This document shows positions 8,404-17,104 of a stretch of DNA of 64,000 nucleotides, piece after piece. The notes beneath the pieces were generated by a model, which worked only from the letters and a program-made list of their open reading frames with translations, was not told the DNA's origin and ran no database searches. Where the stretch lies: contig NZ_CP095075.1 in assembly GCF_022921115.1 (NCBI RefSeq), positions 1,364,001 through 1,428,000 on the forward strand. Reading direction: 5' to 3'. The translations under genes and the position numbers were made by a program. Within the stretch, counting starts at the first letter, position 1. Each line of letters opens with the position of its first letter. This DNA comes from Halobacillus amylolyticus. GTDB lineage: Bacteria > Bacillota > Bacilli > Bacillales > Halobacillaceae.

Positions 8404-9369
8404 ATGATCCCGCCAAAACTTAAAGAAGGCGATGAAGTTCGAGTGATCTCCCCGGCAGAGAGTATGGCTATGATTGCCCATGATCAGCGTGACCTTGCCA
8501 TTCAACGATTTAAAGAAATGGGTCTTACGGTTACATTCAGTCAGCATGCCTATGCAGAGAAAGCCTCCATTGAGAAGCGAGTGGCTGACCTCCATGATGC
8601 TTTCAGAGATCCAAACGTAAGAGCCATTCTAACAACAATCGGCGGTTATAGTAGCAATCAACTGCTCCAATATATAGATTATGACTTGATTGTCAGCCAT
8701 CCAAAGATCTTGTGCGGATTTTCGGACATTACTGCACTTTCTCATGCTATTCATAAAAGGACTGGGTTAGTCACCTACTCAGGACCTCATTTTTCAAGCT
8801 TTGGCATGAAGAAGGGTATAGAGTATACAGCTGAATACTTCCAAAAAGCGCTGATGGCTCAGGATCCGGTCGCCATCCGCCCCGCCGATCACTGGAGTGA
8901 TGATGAATGGTATATTGATCAGGAAAACCGCTCCTTTCATCTTCATGATGGCTATGTTGTTATAAATGAGGGTGGCGCAAAAGGAACAAGCATTGGTGGT
9001 AACCTTTGTACACTGAACCTTCTTCAAGGAACGGATTATATGCCTTCATTAGCTGGGGCCATTCTATTTATTGAAGACGATTTATTAACAAACGCTCCTA
9101 CCTTTGATCGTGATTTACAATCACTGATCCATCAGCCAGAGTTTAATCACGTTCGCGGCATGGTGATTGGCCGTTTTCAAAAGCGGTCAGAAATTAAACT
9201 GGAAGATTTGAAGCAAATCATAGCATCGAAGCGGGAGTTTTCTGACTTACCTATTGTTGCGGAGGCTAGCTTTGGACATACGACACCAAGGTTTACCTTT
9301 CCTATTGGTGGAACTGTATCGCTTGAAGCAAAAGCTAATCGTGTCACCATTACTTTTATGAATCATTAG
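8404..9369 (+). CDS. S66-family LD-carboxypeptidase / MccF-like serine peptidase
   Basis: 321 residues, ATG preceded by GAGTGATGAGAG. The N-terminal domain starts PPKLKEGDEVRVISPA, typical of S66. The catalytic serine lies in GFSDIT (about 105-110), after TTIGGYSSNQLL. The second domain provides the glutamate in LFIEDD (about 220-225) and the histidine in SFGHTTPRF (about 290-298), which together form the Ser-Glu-His triad of the family. Members cleave LD-peptide bonds of recycled muropeptides or detoxify microcin-C-like peptidyl nucleotides; the sequence alone does not decide between them. It is a single gene, ended by a shared bidirectional terminator. Confidence 0.9.
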   Translation: MIPPKLKEGDEVRVISPAESMAMIAHDQRDLAIQRFKEMGLTVTFSQHAYAEKASIEKRVADLHDAFRDPNVRAILTTIGGYSSNQLLQYIDYDLIVSHPKILCGFSDITALSHAIHKRTGLVTYSGPHFSSFGMKKGIEYTAEYFQKALMAQDPVAIRPADHWSDDEWYIDQENRSFHLHDGYVVINEGGAKGTSIGGNLCTLNLLQGTDYMPSLAGAILFIEDDLLTNAPTFDRDLQSLIHQPEFNHVRGMVIGRFQKRSEIKLEDLKQIIASKREFSDLPIVAEASFGHTTPRFTFPIGGTVSLEAKANRVTITFMNH

Positions 9370-9382
9370 GAATGTACTAAGG

Positions 9383-9414
9383 TAAGACCTGAACTCTTGT
9401 GAGTTCAGGTCTTA
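9383..9414. terminator. Bidirectional terminator, 14-bp perfect stem
   Basis: TAAGACCTGAACTC (9383-9396) pairs with GAGTTCAGGTCTTA (9401-9414) across a TTGT loop. It serves the convergent carboxypeptidase and SDR genes; the SDR stop codon lies in the stem. Confidence 0.9.
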
Positions 9415-10166
9415 TTTTCAATTAAGTCATAAAGCTTATATACCTTACCGCTTTCAATGGAGGAAAAATCGTTCAATAAATCCATCAGTACAGCGGCAAC
9501 CGTTCTAGGGGAGTTCAGATTTCCTTTCTCTTTCAAAGCTTTAAACTTATCAAGATCCGCAAATGCAGATTCCTTGGATGAACGAATTTCTTTTTGCATA
9601 TCTGTATCTACCACACCAGGGCTATAGGCAAAGATTTTGTGTTCCTTGCCAGCCATGTCCTGTTCAAGGGCTGCTGTTTCAGTAAATCGATTAATGGCGG
9701 CTTTAGAACTGCTGTAAACACTCCATCCGTGAACAGACCGTTCCGCTGCACCCGAGGTAATATTGATGGCGGCTGTCTTTATGCCCTGATCATTTGCTTC
9801 TTTCAGTAAATGATTGAGGAACATCATCGGTGCAGTGACGTTGATCATCATATGTTTACTAACATCCTGCGACTGAAAATTCCCGACAGTCTCAATCGGT
9901 TCAATCACCCCGGCATTATTAACGAGGTAAATAAAGTGGGGATCGTCACGTGTTACTCGTTTCATCACTTGCTCGATTCCCTCCTCTAGCTGAGAAGGAT
10001 CACTTAAGTCACAAGCAACATGTGTATAACTTCCACCGTATTTCTCGGCAAGTTCTCTATTCGAATGTCGGGACACACCAACAACATGAATTGACTTTGT
10101 TAAAAACTGTTCAGCAATGGCTTCTCCAAGTCCTCTCGAGTCTCCTGTTACAATTGCGTATTGCAT
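9405..10166 (-). CDS. SDR oxidoreductase, YueD (benzil reductase)-like
   Basis: 253 residues from the ATG at 10166, which has an excellent AAGGAGGT site; a longer upstream frame has none. It is a classical short-chain dehydrogenase: cofactor motif TGDSRGLGE (about 7-15), the structural NNAG (about 82-85), and the active-site Ser-Tyr-Lys in ITSGAAERSVHGWSVYSSSK (Tyr and Lys about 148-152). SPGVVDTDM follows. The basic residue after the first strand (SRHSN) suggests NADP(H). The overall pattern resembles B. subtilis YueD, which reduces benzil to (S)-benzoin, but the natural substrate is unknown. Single gene. Confidence 0.87.
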   Translation of the reverse strand: MQYAIVTGDSRGLGEAIAEQFLTKSIHVVGVSRHSNRELAEKYGGSYTHVACDLSDPSQLEEGIEQVMKRVTRDDPHFIYLVNNAGVIEPIETVGNFQSQDVSKHMMINVTAPMMFLNHLLKEANDQGIKTAAINITSGAAERSVHGWSVYSSSKAAINRFTETAALEQDMAGKEHKIFAYSPGVVDTDMQKEIRSSKESAFADLDKFKALKEKGNLNSPRTVAAVLMDLLNDFSSIESGKVYKLYDLIENKT

Positions 10167-10296
10167 GTATAGACCTCCTTGTTTTTCATCTTTTGTCACG
10201 TTCCCCTTTATTCTTTTTCAAAAACATACCTCCTTTACAACAATCACGTCAACGTATATGATTAAAAAAGTACAAGTCAGACTGAAGGTGTCAACT

Positions 10297-10932
10297 ATGA
10301 AGTACGTTTATTTGTTTATTATTTATACCTTAGGGTTAGTGGTGTCAAGCCTAGGACTTGCCCTAATTATAAGATCGGGATTAGGTGTTGGTCCGGGTGA
10401 TAGTATAGCTGTGGGGATATCCAGACACACGCCGATTACAGTAGGAAATGTAATGATCATTGCCTTCGTTATCCTTCTGTTAGTTAATGCCTGGCTTGAA
10501 CGCAAGCGTCCTCAATTTGAATCACTGCTTCCCATCATCATTCGTGGACGGAGTCTTGATATTTTTCTTTATGGCCCACTCGACCAGGCAACCTTTGAAG
10601 CATGGTGGTCACAGTGGGGAATTTTCACCCTCGGTTTAGTAGCAACAGCTGTAGGAATAGCGGTTTACTTACGAACACCCTTCCCGCGTATTCCACTCGA
10701 TCACTTTATGATGATCATGAATGAAAAAACGAAACGCTCTAAAAGCTCTGTACGGATAGCAACTGAATCTGGTATGGCCTTGATTGGCTTTCTTCTGGGA
10801 GCTCCTGTCGGGATCGGGACATTGATTGTCGCCTTATTGTTGGGCCCGTTTATTCAAACAGCTTATCAGGGAGCACGACCGATCGCCGCCATTTGGAGTA
10901 CATCGAAGAAAAATCAGCGCAAAAAAGCGTGA
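10297..10932 (+). CDS. YczE/YyaS/YitT-family integral membrane protein
   Basis: 211 residues from the ATG at 10297 (GAAGGTG site); an earlier in-frame ATG lacks one. The N-terminus has two helices around LVVSSLGLALIIRSGLGVGPGD, the glycine-rich signature of the YczE group (residues about 13-34). Further helices lie at about 45-62, 100-122 and 150-185. In B. subtilis YczE influences bacillomycin and other lipopeptide production, but most homologues are uncharacterised. It diverges from the SDR gene and ends in a shared terminator. Confidence 0.8.
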   Translation: MKYVYLFIIYTLGLVVSSLGLALIIRSGLGVGPGDSIAVGISRHTPITVGNVMIIAFVILLLVNAWLERKRPQFESLLPIIIRGRSLDIFLYGPLDQATFEAWWSQWGIFTLGLVATAVGIAVYLRTPFPRIPLDHFMMIMNEKTKRSKSSVRIATESGMALIGFLLGAPVGIGTLIVALLLGPFIQTAYQGARPIAAIWSTSKKNQRKKA

Positions 10933-10956
10933 ACCGTAAAGAGGTTCACGCTTTTT
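10922..10956. terminator. Bidirectional terminator, 14-bp stem
   Basis: AAAAAGCGTGAACC (10922-10935) pairs with 10943-10956. The stop codon of the YczE-like gene is in the left arm, and the convergent 145-aa gene ends two bases beyond. Confidence 0.9.
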
Positions 10957-10957
10957 C

Positions 10958-11395
10958 TTACTTTTTAAGTTCAAGATTTGTAATTCCTCGCTCCTCTAGC
11001 TCCTTCCCGATTTCCTCTTCGTATTCAACACGCTTTGCAATCATATCTTCCGTTAACGTGTCAGGGAGCGGACCAAATTCTTTCACCAATTCTTTTTCAG
11101 ATAATTTTTCAACAAGTTTATCCCAAAAACTAAACTCATCATAATCCTCGACATACTTTTCTAGCAGCTGATTTTCAAAGTCCACCGCTAAATCGTGCAC
11201 GTCAAATGTTTCCTCATATGTTACCTTATTCTCGAGTCCTGCTTCACTAAATTTAGAAAGAACAAGATTACGGACCTCTTCAAAAGATTCATCTAGTTCA
11301 AGCTGTGTTGAGTTGACCATCCATGTACCAAGAAAAACTGTTTCAACCAGCTTTTCATATTGGTCTTGGCTCATTTCTAAGTTGATTTTCTTCAT
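10958..11395 (-). CDS. Conserved-looking hypothetical cytoplasmic protein
   Basis: 145 residues, ATG behind GGAGGCATGTT. The family is not recognised. The protein is highly acidic and mostly helical by composition, with no membrane segment, signal or cysteine cluster. The N-terminus (KKINLEMSQDQYEKLVETVFLG) has an amphipathic pattern and the C-terminus is rich in E/K. It lies 36 bp downstream of the D-amino-acid transaminase on the same strand and is probably cotranscribed with it. No function can be claimed. Confidence 0.75.
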   Translation of the reverse strand: MKKINLEMSQDQYEKLVETVFLGTWMVNSTQLELDESFEEVRNLVLSKFSEAGLENKVTYEETFDVHDLAVDFENQLLEKYVEDYDEFSFWDKLVEKLSEKELVKEFGPLPDTLTEDMIAKRVEYEEEIGKELEERGITNLELKK

Positions 11396-11431
11396 AACAT
11401 GCCTCCAATAGGTATCAATCTCGCCTGATCA

Positions 11432-12319
11432 CTATGCCTTTAAGTGAGTAAACATGGATTGAGACTCTTTAATCTGTGCATCCTGCTCGTATTTTTGCTG
11501 CATTTTTCTTGTGATTGGACCCACTTGCCCTTCTTGAATCAGGTTTCCATCTACTTTCACAATCGGCATCACCTCAGCTGTACTGCTGGTCAAAAACAGT
11601 TCATCTGCATGGGGTATATCTTCAACACGGAATGTTTCCTCCACAAAAGGAATGTCTTCATCTTTACAAAACTGTTCAATTCGGGTTCGTACACATCCAT
11701 GAAGAATATTTTCTTTGGCCGGGTGTGTGTACACTTTTCCATCACGCACAAAGTAAACATTCGATGAGCTGCACTCGGTAACCTCCCCATCCTTATGTAA
11801 AATGGCTTCAAAGCAGCTTTGCTCGCTTGCCTCCTGTTTAGCGATGACGTTCGGCAGCAGGTTCAAGCTCTTAATATAACACCAGTCCCAACGAACATCA
11901 GGGGTAGTTATCGCTGACACGCCGTCTGCCATGAAGTCAATTTTTCTCGGTAGATCCTGGACATAAGCATACAGGTTGGATTTAACATTTAAAGGGAAAG
12001 CATGATCTCTTGGAGCCGATCCGCGTGTAATTTGCATATAAATTTTAGCATCTTGTTGAATTTGGTTCTTTTCTAAGAGCTCATTCAACTGCTCATACAT
12101 TTCTTCCTTCGTAAATGGCATCTTGAGTTTGACCGCTTCAGCTGAACGGTAAAGACGTTCGACGTGTTCTTCGATCAAATAATACTGGCCTCCGTATACT
12201 CGAATGACTTCATATATTCCGTCACCAAATTGAAGACCTCTTTCCTCGAATGGATAATTCAAATCATCTTTATGAACAAATTGGGATTCGGTTAATACAT
12301 AATCATAGACACTCATCAT
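11432..12319 (-). CDS. dat: D-amino-acid transaminase (class IV PLP enzyme)
   Basis: 295 residues; two adjacent ATG codons (12319, 12316) follow TAGGGGGC. By family it interconverts D-alanine and 2-oxoglutarate with pyruvate and D-glutamate, feeding peptidoglycan precursors. Class IV features: RGLQFGDGIYEVIRVYGG at about 27-44, TRGSAPRDHAFP at about 98-109, and the PLP lysine in CYIKSLNLLPNVIAKQ at about 145-160. EVTECSSSNVYFV and LTSSTAEVMPI, which bind the cofactor phosphate, follow. SLNLLPN after the lysine favours D-amino-acid transaminase over branched-chain aminotransferase. It makes sense with the window's ddl gene as D-Ala metabolism. Confidence 0.92.
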   Translation of the reverse strand: MMSVYDYVLTESQFVHKDDLNYPFEERGLQFGDGIYEVIRVYGGQYYLIEEHVERLYRSAEAVKLKMPFTKEEMYEQLNELLEKNQIQQDAKIYMQITRGSAPRDHAFPLNVKSNLYAYVQDLPRKIDFMADGVSAITTPDVRWDWCYIKSLNLLPNVIAKQEASEQSCFEAILHKDGEVTECSSSNVYFVRDGKVYTHPAKENILHGCVRTRIEQFCKDEDIPFVEETFRVEDIPHADELFLTSSTAEVMPIVKVDGNLIQEGQVGPITRKMQQKYEQDAQIKESQSMFTHLKA

Positions 12320-12436
12320 TTCAGCCCCCTAAAGATCTTTTACTGTTTAACGATTAGTTTACCAAAAAAACATAAAATATAGGAAGCAAAAACAAAATCT
12401 CATCAATACACTCCATTGTACCCAAAAACACATGGA

Positions 12437-12491
12437 AATAAAACCCACCTCAGGTCATCCATAATATGGATGACCTGAGGTGGGTTTTATT
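12437..12491 (-). terminator. spoVR terminator, 26-bp perfect stem
   Basis: Arms 12437-12462 and 12466-12491 match perfectly around a 3-nt loop. Twenty bases of each arm (CCACCTCAGGTCATCCAT core) recur in the terminator at 16412-16454. The stop codon of spoVR lies 13 bp away. Confidence 0.92.
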
Positions 12492-12503
12492 GGATATTCC
12501 GCC

Positions 12504-13919
12504 TTACAGGTATTTCTTCTGGACTTTCTTGCCACCGTAGTTAAAGGCTACATTTCTTCCTTCTATGACGGTTTCCATGTGGACAGGACGTCCCCATAGC
12601 TGATAAATATAAGGAAGTGTTTTTTCTAAATAAGTCAAATCAAGCTCCACATCTTCAAAGTGATGCTTTAAATAAAGCTCACCGCTCTTCATGTAATCAC
12701 CGTCTTGCACAGTCAAGTAAGGAAAGCCGCCGTTCACGCGCATTGTAATCAGTTGATCCCTTACCGACTCATGGTCCTTGTCAGTAATCTTGTATTTCTG
12801 CCCTTGTTTTTGAAATAAATACAAGTCCTCTTCCTTCGCCAACTCTTTCGTTAAATAGTTACGAATAAAGCTTTGATCGGACTCAATCTCCCGCACTTCA
12901 AAAATTTTCTCGCGTCCCGAGCCCGCCTCAATCCCATGTTTTTTCATTTCCTCTGTAGGATTATCGTATCGCCTTTCAATATCTTCGAAGATTTTCACCC
13001 CAAGATAATATGGATTCAATTGTGTTTTTGATGGCTGAACGACACTCGCATTTAAATTGGCAAAATCAATGACTTCACCACTCGTTAAGTCCATTTCCCT
13101 TAAGATTCTTGCGTGCCAATAAGAAGCCCAGCCTTCATTCATAATCTTCGTCTCAAGCTGCGGCCAAAAATACAGCATCTCTTCTCGCATCATGGTAAGA
13201 ATGTCGCGCTGCCAATCATCAAGCTCACGGCTATATTCTTCAATGAATAAAAGTAAATCCTTCTCTGGCTGCGGCGGAAACTTTTTACTCTTCTTAAACT
13301 TCGGTTTTTGATCAGATGATTCTCCTATTTTCCATAAGTCATCATAAGGCGTTCTTGGCTTTTTATTTCCTTGTTCCTCATCAACTTCTTCATCAGGACT
13401 CCATGGTAATTGCGGTCTTACCAGGGATGGATCAATGTGTTCCTGGATCGCAAGAACTGCATCTAAGAATGCCTCTACTTCCTCCTTGCCGTGGATTTTC
13501 TCATATGCGGTAATTCGTTCAGCCGTTGCGGACATACTCTCTACCATATCTCGTTTCGTATTCTGGAAACGTGCATTATTTTTGAAAAAGTCGCAATGTG
13601 CTAACACATGGGCCACAATTAATTTATTTTGGATTAAACTATTTGAATTTAATAAGAACGCATAGCAAGGATTCGAGTTAATCACAAGCTCATAAATTTT
13701 ACTTAAACCAAGATCATATTGCAGCTTCATTTTGTAATATTGTTTACCAAAACTCCAGTGGGAAAAACGCGTGGGCATCCCATAAGCTCCAAAAGTATAA
13801 ATGATATCGTCTGGGCATACCTCGTAATGCATTGGATAAAAATCAAGACCAAATCCCTTTGCAATATCAGTAATTTCACTAATCGCCTGTTCAAGCTTAC
13901 GATGATCTTCTTGTTTCAA
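12504..13919 (-). CDS. spoVR: SpoVR-family protein
   Basis: 471 residues, TTG start behind AAGGAGGGGG. It is recognised by the N-terminal [22 protein letters not shown] region, the HWSFGK block near residue 54, a [15 protein letters not shown] segment at about 102-116 and [10 protein letters not shown] at about 254-263. [12 protein letters not shown] ends the protein. SpoVR is needed for normal spore cortex in B. subtilis; its biochemical role is not settled. It commonly partners with PrkA and YhbH, both present in this window at 54.2-56.1 and 47.6-48.8 kb. A candidate sigma-E promoter lies at 13951-13980. Length agrees with the family. Confidence 0.95.
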   Translation of the reverse strand: MKQEDHRKLEQAISEITDIAKGFGLDFYPMHYEVCPDDIIYTFGAYGMPTRFSHWSFGKQYYKMKLQYDLGLSKIYELVINSNPCYAFLLNSNSLIQNKLIVAHVLAHCDFFKNNARFQNTKRDMVESMSATAERITAYEKIHGKEEVEAFLDAVLAIQEHIDPSLVRPQLPWSPDEEVDEEQGNKKPRTPYDDLWKIGESSDQKPKFKKSKKFPPQPEKDLLLFIEEYSRELDDWQRDILTMMREEMLYFWPQLETKIMNEGWASYWHARILREMDLTSGEVIDFANLNASVVQPSKTQLNPYYLGVKIFEDIERRYDNPTEEMKKHGIEAGSGREKIFEVREIESDQSFIRNYLTKELAKEEDLYLFQKQGQKYKITDKDHESVRDQLITMRVNGGFPYLTVQDGDYMKSGELYLKHHFEDVELDLTYLEKTLPYIYQLWGRPVHMETVIEGRNVAFNYGGKKVQKKYL

Positions 13920-13950
13920 AAATGCCCCCTCCTTAAGCTTTACCTATATT

Positions 13951-13980
13951 ACTATATGAGAGAACATGCATGAACATGTG
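13951..13980 (-). promoter_or_regulatory. Candidate sigma-E promoter of spoVR
   Basis: CATATAGT (13951-13958) resembles the sigma-E -10 CATACAAT. CACATGTT lies 14 bp upstream (13973-13980) as a weak -35. Similar pairs with the same spacing precede yhbH and prkA. Confidence 0.45.
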
Positions 13981-14098
13981 ATGTAACTGTCCAACTTCAG
14001 ACGGTTTATCATTCAGCCTGAAGACGGGTGAAAGTGAGCGCATCTAATTTATACTGAATAGAGCGATAACTTTTAACGAAATGGATGGAGGTTATTGG

Positions 14099-14654
14099 AT
14101 GAAACAATTAATATCTGAAAACTGGAACCTTGATTCGCTCTACTCTAAACACTCCGGGAAAATAGAAGAACAACTATCCAGGCTACATCAGCAAATCAAT
14201 CAACTTCATATAAATTTGAAAAAGATCGAAAACGTAGTAACGCTTGCACATGAACTTGGCCATGCCTACCACAATTACATCCTACATGGAGAATCAGCTT
14301 TTTCTCAGTAAACATCCACAAGTGGCAGAAACAGCTTCAACATTTACGGAAAACTTAGTGATTGATGCTGCCATAAGCAATGCCAAAGGAGAAGAAAAAT
14401 TATCGCTGTTAAAAATGAAAACCACCAATGGTTTTAAAATATCTGACTATGATGCCAGCCATGTGCGAATTTGAACAAAAGTTGTTTCAAAAAAGGCAAA
14501 GGATTGGTCTCAACAGATGAAATCGGTGATCTATCCAGGAAAAACATCGCTAGGAGATTTTTGGGAAGCATTGATTCAACCGATCAAAGATGCGATTAAG
14601 GAATATTTAGCCCTGACAAAAAACGGCTTCAATAAAAAAAACAGGATTCTCTAA
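14099..14654 (+). pseudogene. M3-family oligoendopeptidase remnant, internally deleted and frameshifted
   Basis: The start ATG at 14099 has a GGATGGAGG site and encodes NWNLDSLYSKHSGKIEEQL, the usual N-terminus of PepF-like oligoendopeptidases. About 40 residues later the frame jumps to TLAHELGHAYHNYILHGESA, the zinc-binding HExGH region that normally lies some 350 residues further on. A second frame continues with VAETASTFTENLVIDAAI, and a third fragment reads MCEFEQKLFQKR and KGLVSTDEIGDL. Most of the middle is gone and at least two frameshifts exist, so no peptidase can be made. The last 100 bp cannot be assigned. Confidence 0.85.
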
Positions 14655-14671
14655 CGAGAGAATCCTGTTTT
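14638..14671. terminator. Bidirectional terminator, 15-bp stem
   Basis: AAAACAGGATTCTCT (14638-14652) pairs perfectly with 14657-14671 over an AACG loop, between the peptidase remnant and the convergent lipoprotein gene. Confidence 0.9.
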
Positions 14672-14677
14672 AATCAT

Positions 14678-15310
14678 TTATGATTGTGCATCTGGAAAGA
14701 CACGGTCAACCATTTGACCAAATTCACGGAAGAATCCTTGTACTGGTTCACCATTGTCAACATCACTTACATAGTTGTTCGTCAAATCAACAAAGTCAGG
14801 ATTACTGGATATATATACATTGTTAATCCCCTGATCTGTATCCTTAACTATTTGCGTGATTTGTTGTTCAAGTTCATCACTTACTTCTTGTTTCGCTTCA
14901 CCATTTTGATTATCTAAGACCGTCGCAACATAAGCATTATCGTTTGTTGTTAAAACATATGCTTCGTTAACGCCTTTTACATTGCCTTCAATGCTTTTTG
15001 CCGCTTGCTCAGCAACATCATAGTTGTGCTGGTCAGCACCATTTCCGCGGTTGTTGTTTCCTTGATCATTAACATTACCGCCAATGTTGTTGTTCCCTTG
15101 ATTATTACCATTTAGGTTGGCATCATTATTTCCTTGATTATTAGCATTATTGTTGTTTCCTCGGTCATTCATGTCATCGGCCATACGTTCAAAGTTTGTA
15201 TTTTGAACACCATCATTATTGCCATCACCATTACCTGCTTCTTCATCAGCTTGACAAGCAACAAGTGATGAAGCTACAAGTAAACCAAGCGCAAATGCTT
15301 TTATTTTCAT
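14678..15310 (-). CDS. YhcN/YlaJ-family sporulation lipoprotein, Asn-rich
   Basis: 210 residues, ATG behind AAAGGAGG. Signal peptide MKIKAFALGLLVASSLVAC ends in a lipobox (VAC, Cys19), so the mature protein should be lipid-anchored outside the membrane. Residues about 27-90 are almost only N, G, D and Q, with NNQGNN-type repeats. The C-terminal half (AEQAAKSIEGNVKGVNEAYV, TTNDNAYVATVL, then ITQIVKDTDQGINNVYISSNP) matches the YhcN/YlaJ domain of forespore and outgrowth lipoproteins. The role in spores is known only in outline. It is a monocistronic unit with its own terminator. Confidence 0.9.
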   Translation of the reverse strand: MKIKAFALGLLVASSLVACQADEEAGNGDGNNDGVQNTNFERMADDMNDRGNNNNANNQGNNDANLNGNNQGNNNIGGNVNDQGNNNRGNGADQHNYDVAEQAAKSIEGNVKGVNEAYVLTTNDNAYVATVLDNQNGEAKQEVSDELEQQITQIVKDTDQGINNVYISSNPDFVDLTNNYVSDVDNGEPVQGFFREFGQMVDRVFPDAQS

Positions 15311-15407
15311 GGTGTATTCCTCCTTTCAAGCTTATTCGTAGTATGTGTTGCGGGAGAACTTATATGCAAAAATTGAACAGGTGTATTTTGCCGGACAAGA
15401 CTACATA

Positions 15408-15444
15408 TAGAAATGCAGGCCTTCCGTTAGAAAGACCTGCTTCT
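15408..15444 (-). terminator. Terminator of the five-helix membrane protein gene
   Basis: AGAAGCAGGTCTTT on the minus strand pairs imperfectly with AAGGCCTGCATTTCT around CTAACGG. A G-U pair and a two-base bulge are present, and the T stretch is weak. Confidence 0.6.
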
Positions 15445-15445
15445 A

Positions 15446-15913
15446 TCATTCACTAAATGGCAGCAGATACCATGTGTGAATGGTTATCATGTATAAAGTC
15501 AGCATAGCATTAAAAAATATAAAAAATACCGGTGCTAATTTAAAGAGTCCTTTTATTTTTGTGTAACTGAACCTAAGTAATACGACGCTTGCAATAAATA
15601 CGACATAATATAGATAAAACCATATCCAGCTGTTATTCGTTTGTGCGTCAATGCCAATTTCATATCCAATTCCGTATGCGATCCATACTCCCATAAAGGA
15701 GAGGATCGAAATTGCAAACCAGCGTTGACGATCTTTTATGTAAAATAAGGTAAGTATTGCAAAAATAAATGTAAGTATCCCGATGATTTCACTTATAACC
15801 ACCAAAGTCACTTGAGCTGGTCCATTTATGGCCGTACATAAGCTGATCAGAGTTAACAAACCAAACGCAATCACTCCTCCAAGATTAATCCAAAGCCAGT
15901 GTCTTTCCGTCAT
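15446..15913 (-). CDS. Hypothetical multi-pass membrane protein
   Basis: 155 residues, ATG after GGAAGGAGAAATAGG. There are five predicted hydrophobic helices (about 8-28, 36-58, 65-86, 95-113 and 125-145), with a short charged N-terminus and almost no soluble domain. The family is not recognised and no motif is present. It stands alone between two terminators. Confidence 0.7.
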   Translation of the reverse strand: MTERHWLWINLGGVIAFGLLTLISLCTAINGPAQVTLVVISEIIGILTFIFAILTLFYIKDRQRWFAISILSFMGVWIAYGIGYEIGIDAQTNNSWIWFYLYYVVFIASVVLLRFSYTKIKGLFKLAPVFFIFFNAMLTLYMITIHTWYLLPFSE

Positions 15914-16080
15914 GACCTATTTCTCCTTCCATCATTGCCAAGCAAATCTTTTCCATATACCATCATAACAAATCTACACCCAAAAAGAGTACTGTCGAAT
16001 TTTCCATATCTGAGAAGAACTTTCTGATTCATTGTTACCCTTCATGGAGACAATAAAAACAATCCTTTCTTAGTAAGGTA

Positions 16081-16143
16081 GTTCAAAAAGTCAAGTGATT
16101 GAAGCCATATTTTCCTCATCAGCTTGCGACAAATTTTTTGAAC
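16081..16143. mobile_element. Short MITE-like remnant
   Basis: GTTCAAAAAGTC at 16081 and the inverse of GTTCAAAAAATTTG at 16143 bound 63 bp. The ends resemble those of the elements at 29301-29444 and 48909-49285, but the interior is unrelated or deleted. Confidence 0.4.
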
Positions 16144-16174
16144 ACACATGTAAAGAAGGATGTGTTTATGACCT

Positions 16175-16408
16175 ATGTATTATCATGATTATGATAAAGC
16201 CTTGTACTTCATGATCTGGGGACAATGGGATGACTTACTCGTCCTAATGGTAAGGACACAGGATCATTTTCTTTCCAAAAAAATCGAAACGTTTCTTCAC
16301 GCCTACCATTACCCAGGCCATGAAGTAACATTGCTTCAAAGCCACGAAAACTTGTTACACTATATCGATCACGCTCAAACTACGACATACCCTAACCTTT
16401 ATGTATAA
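16175..16408 (+). CDS. Short hypothetical protein
   Basis: 77 residues, aromatic- and His-rich (MYYHDYDKALYFMIWGQWDD, then HAYHYPGHEVTLLQSHENLL). The GAAGGATG ribosome site lies rather far (about 12 nt) upstream of the ATG. There is no membrane segment and no known domain. It ends just before a strong bidirectional terminator shared with the yhcYZ operon, which supports a real transcript. Confidence 0.5.
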   Translation: MYYHDYDKALYFMIWGQWDDLLVLMVRTQDHFLSKKIETFLHAYHYPGHEVTLLQSHENLLHYIDHAQTTTYPNLYV

Positions 16409-16411
16409 ATT

Positions 16412-16454
16412 TACCACCTCAGGTCATCCATAAAATGGATGACCTGAGGTGGTA
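16412..16454. terminator. Bidirectional terminator, near copy of the spoVR terminator
   Basis: Arms 16412-16431 and 16435-16454 form a 20-bp perfect stem with the same CCACCTCAGGTCATCCAT core as 12437-12491. It lies between the 77-aa gene and yhcZ. Confidence 0.9.
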
Positions 16455-16468
16455 TTTAATGTGATAAA

Positions 16469-17104
16469 TTATTTCATGTATTTGACGCCGAAGAGGGCGG
16501 CTTGCGTTCTATCGTGTACTTCTAGTTTCGAGAAAATATTGGACAAGTGAGTTTTAACTGTTTTTTCTGTTATAAACAGTCGGTCTGCAATTTCCTTGTT
16601 GCTGTGCCCGTTCATTACTTCCTTTAAAACATCCTTCTCTCTGCGCGTTAATTCGTGAATTCGCTTTTCTTCCTCGTCTTGATGAGCCCCTGTTACATGT
16701 GTCATCAGCTGTGAGGCTGCTTTCTCATCAATCATCGTTTCCCCTTTATGTACCCGTCTAATAACATCAGCCAGTTTATCCGGCTCGATATCCTTCATTT
16801 GATAACCACTTGCCCCTGCCTGAACCGCTGGAATAACAGTATCATAATCAGAAAAACTCGTCAGCATCACAATTTTCACATTGGGAAATTGTTCACGCAG
16901 CCTTTTAGCTGTCTCAATTCCGTCCATTTTAGGCATCTGGATATCCAAAATCACTACATCTGCTTGATGTTTGTTAAGGTATGCTAATGCTTCCTCCCCG
17001 TTAGATGCCTCCTAAACAACCTCAATATCCTCCTGAGTTTGAAAAAAGAACACTAACCCTTTTCGAACAACCTGGTGATCATCAGCAATTAATATGTTAA
17101 TCAT
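16469..17104 (-). pseudogene. yhcZ: YhcZ-like NarL-family response regulator with in-frame nonsense codon
   Basis: Starting at ATG 17104, which overlaps the kinase stop by four bases, the frame reads MINILIADDHQVVRKGLVFF and reaches codon 30. Codon 31 is TAG (17014-17012), and the same frame continues open as EASNGEEALAYL to the end at 16469. The receiver domain has the acidic DD pair and the phosphoacceptor Asp in ILDIQMPKMDG. The C-terminal LuxR-type helix-turn-helix is intact (LTRREKDVLKEVMNGHSNKE, then TEKTVKTHLSNIF). Only one codon disables it, so the damage is recent, or a sequencing error. A GTG at 16954 could restart a fragment lacking the DD pair. It is the cognate partner of the kinase just upstream. 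Confidence 0.88.
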
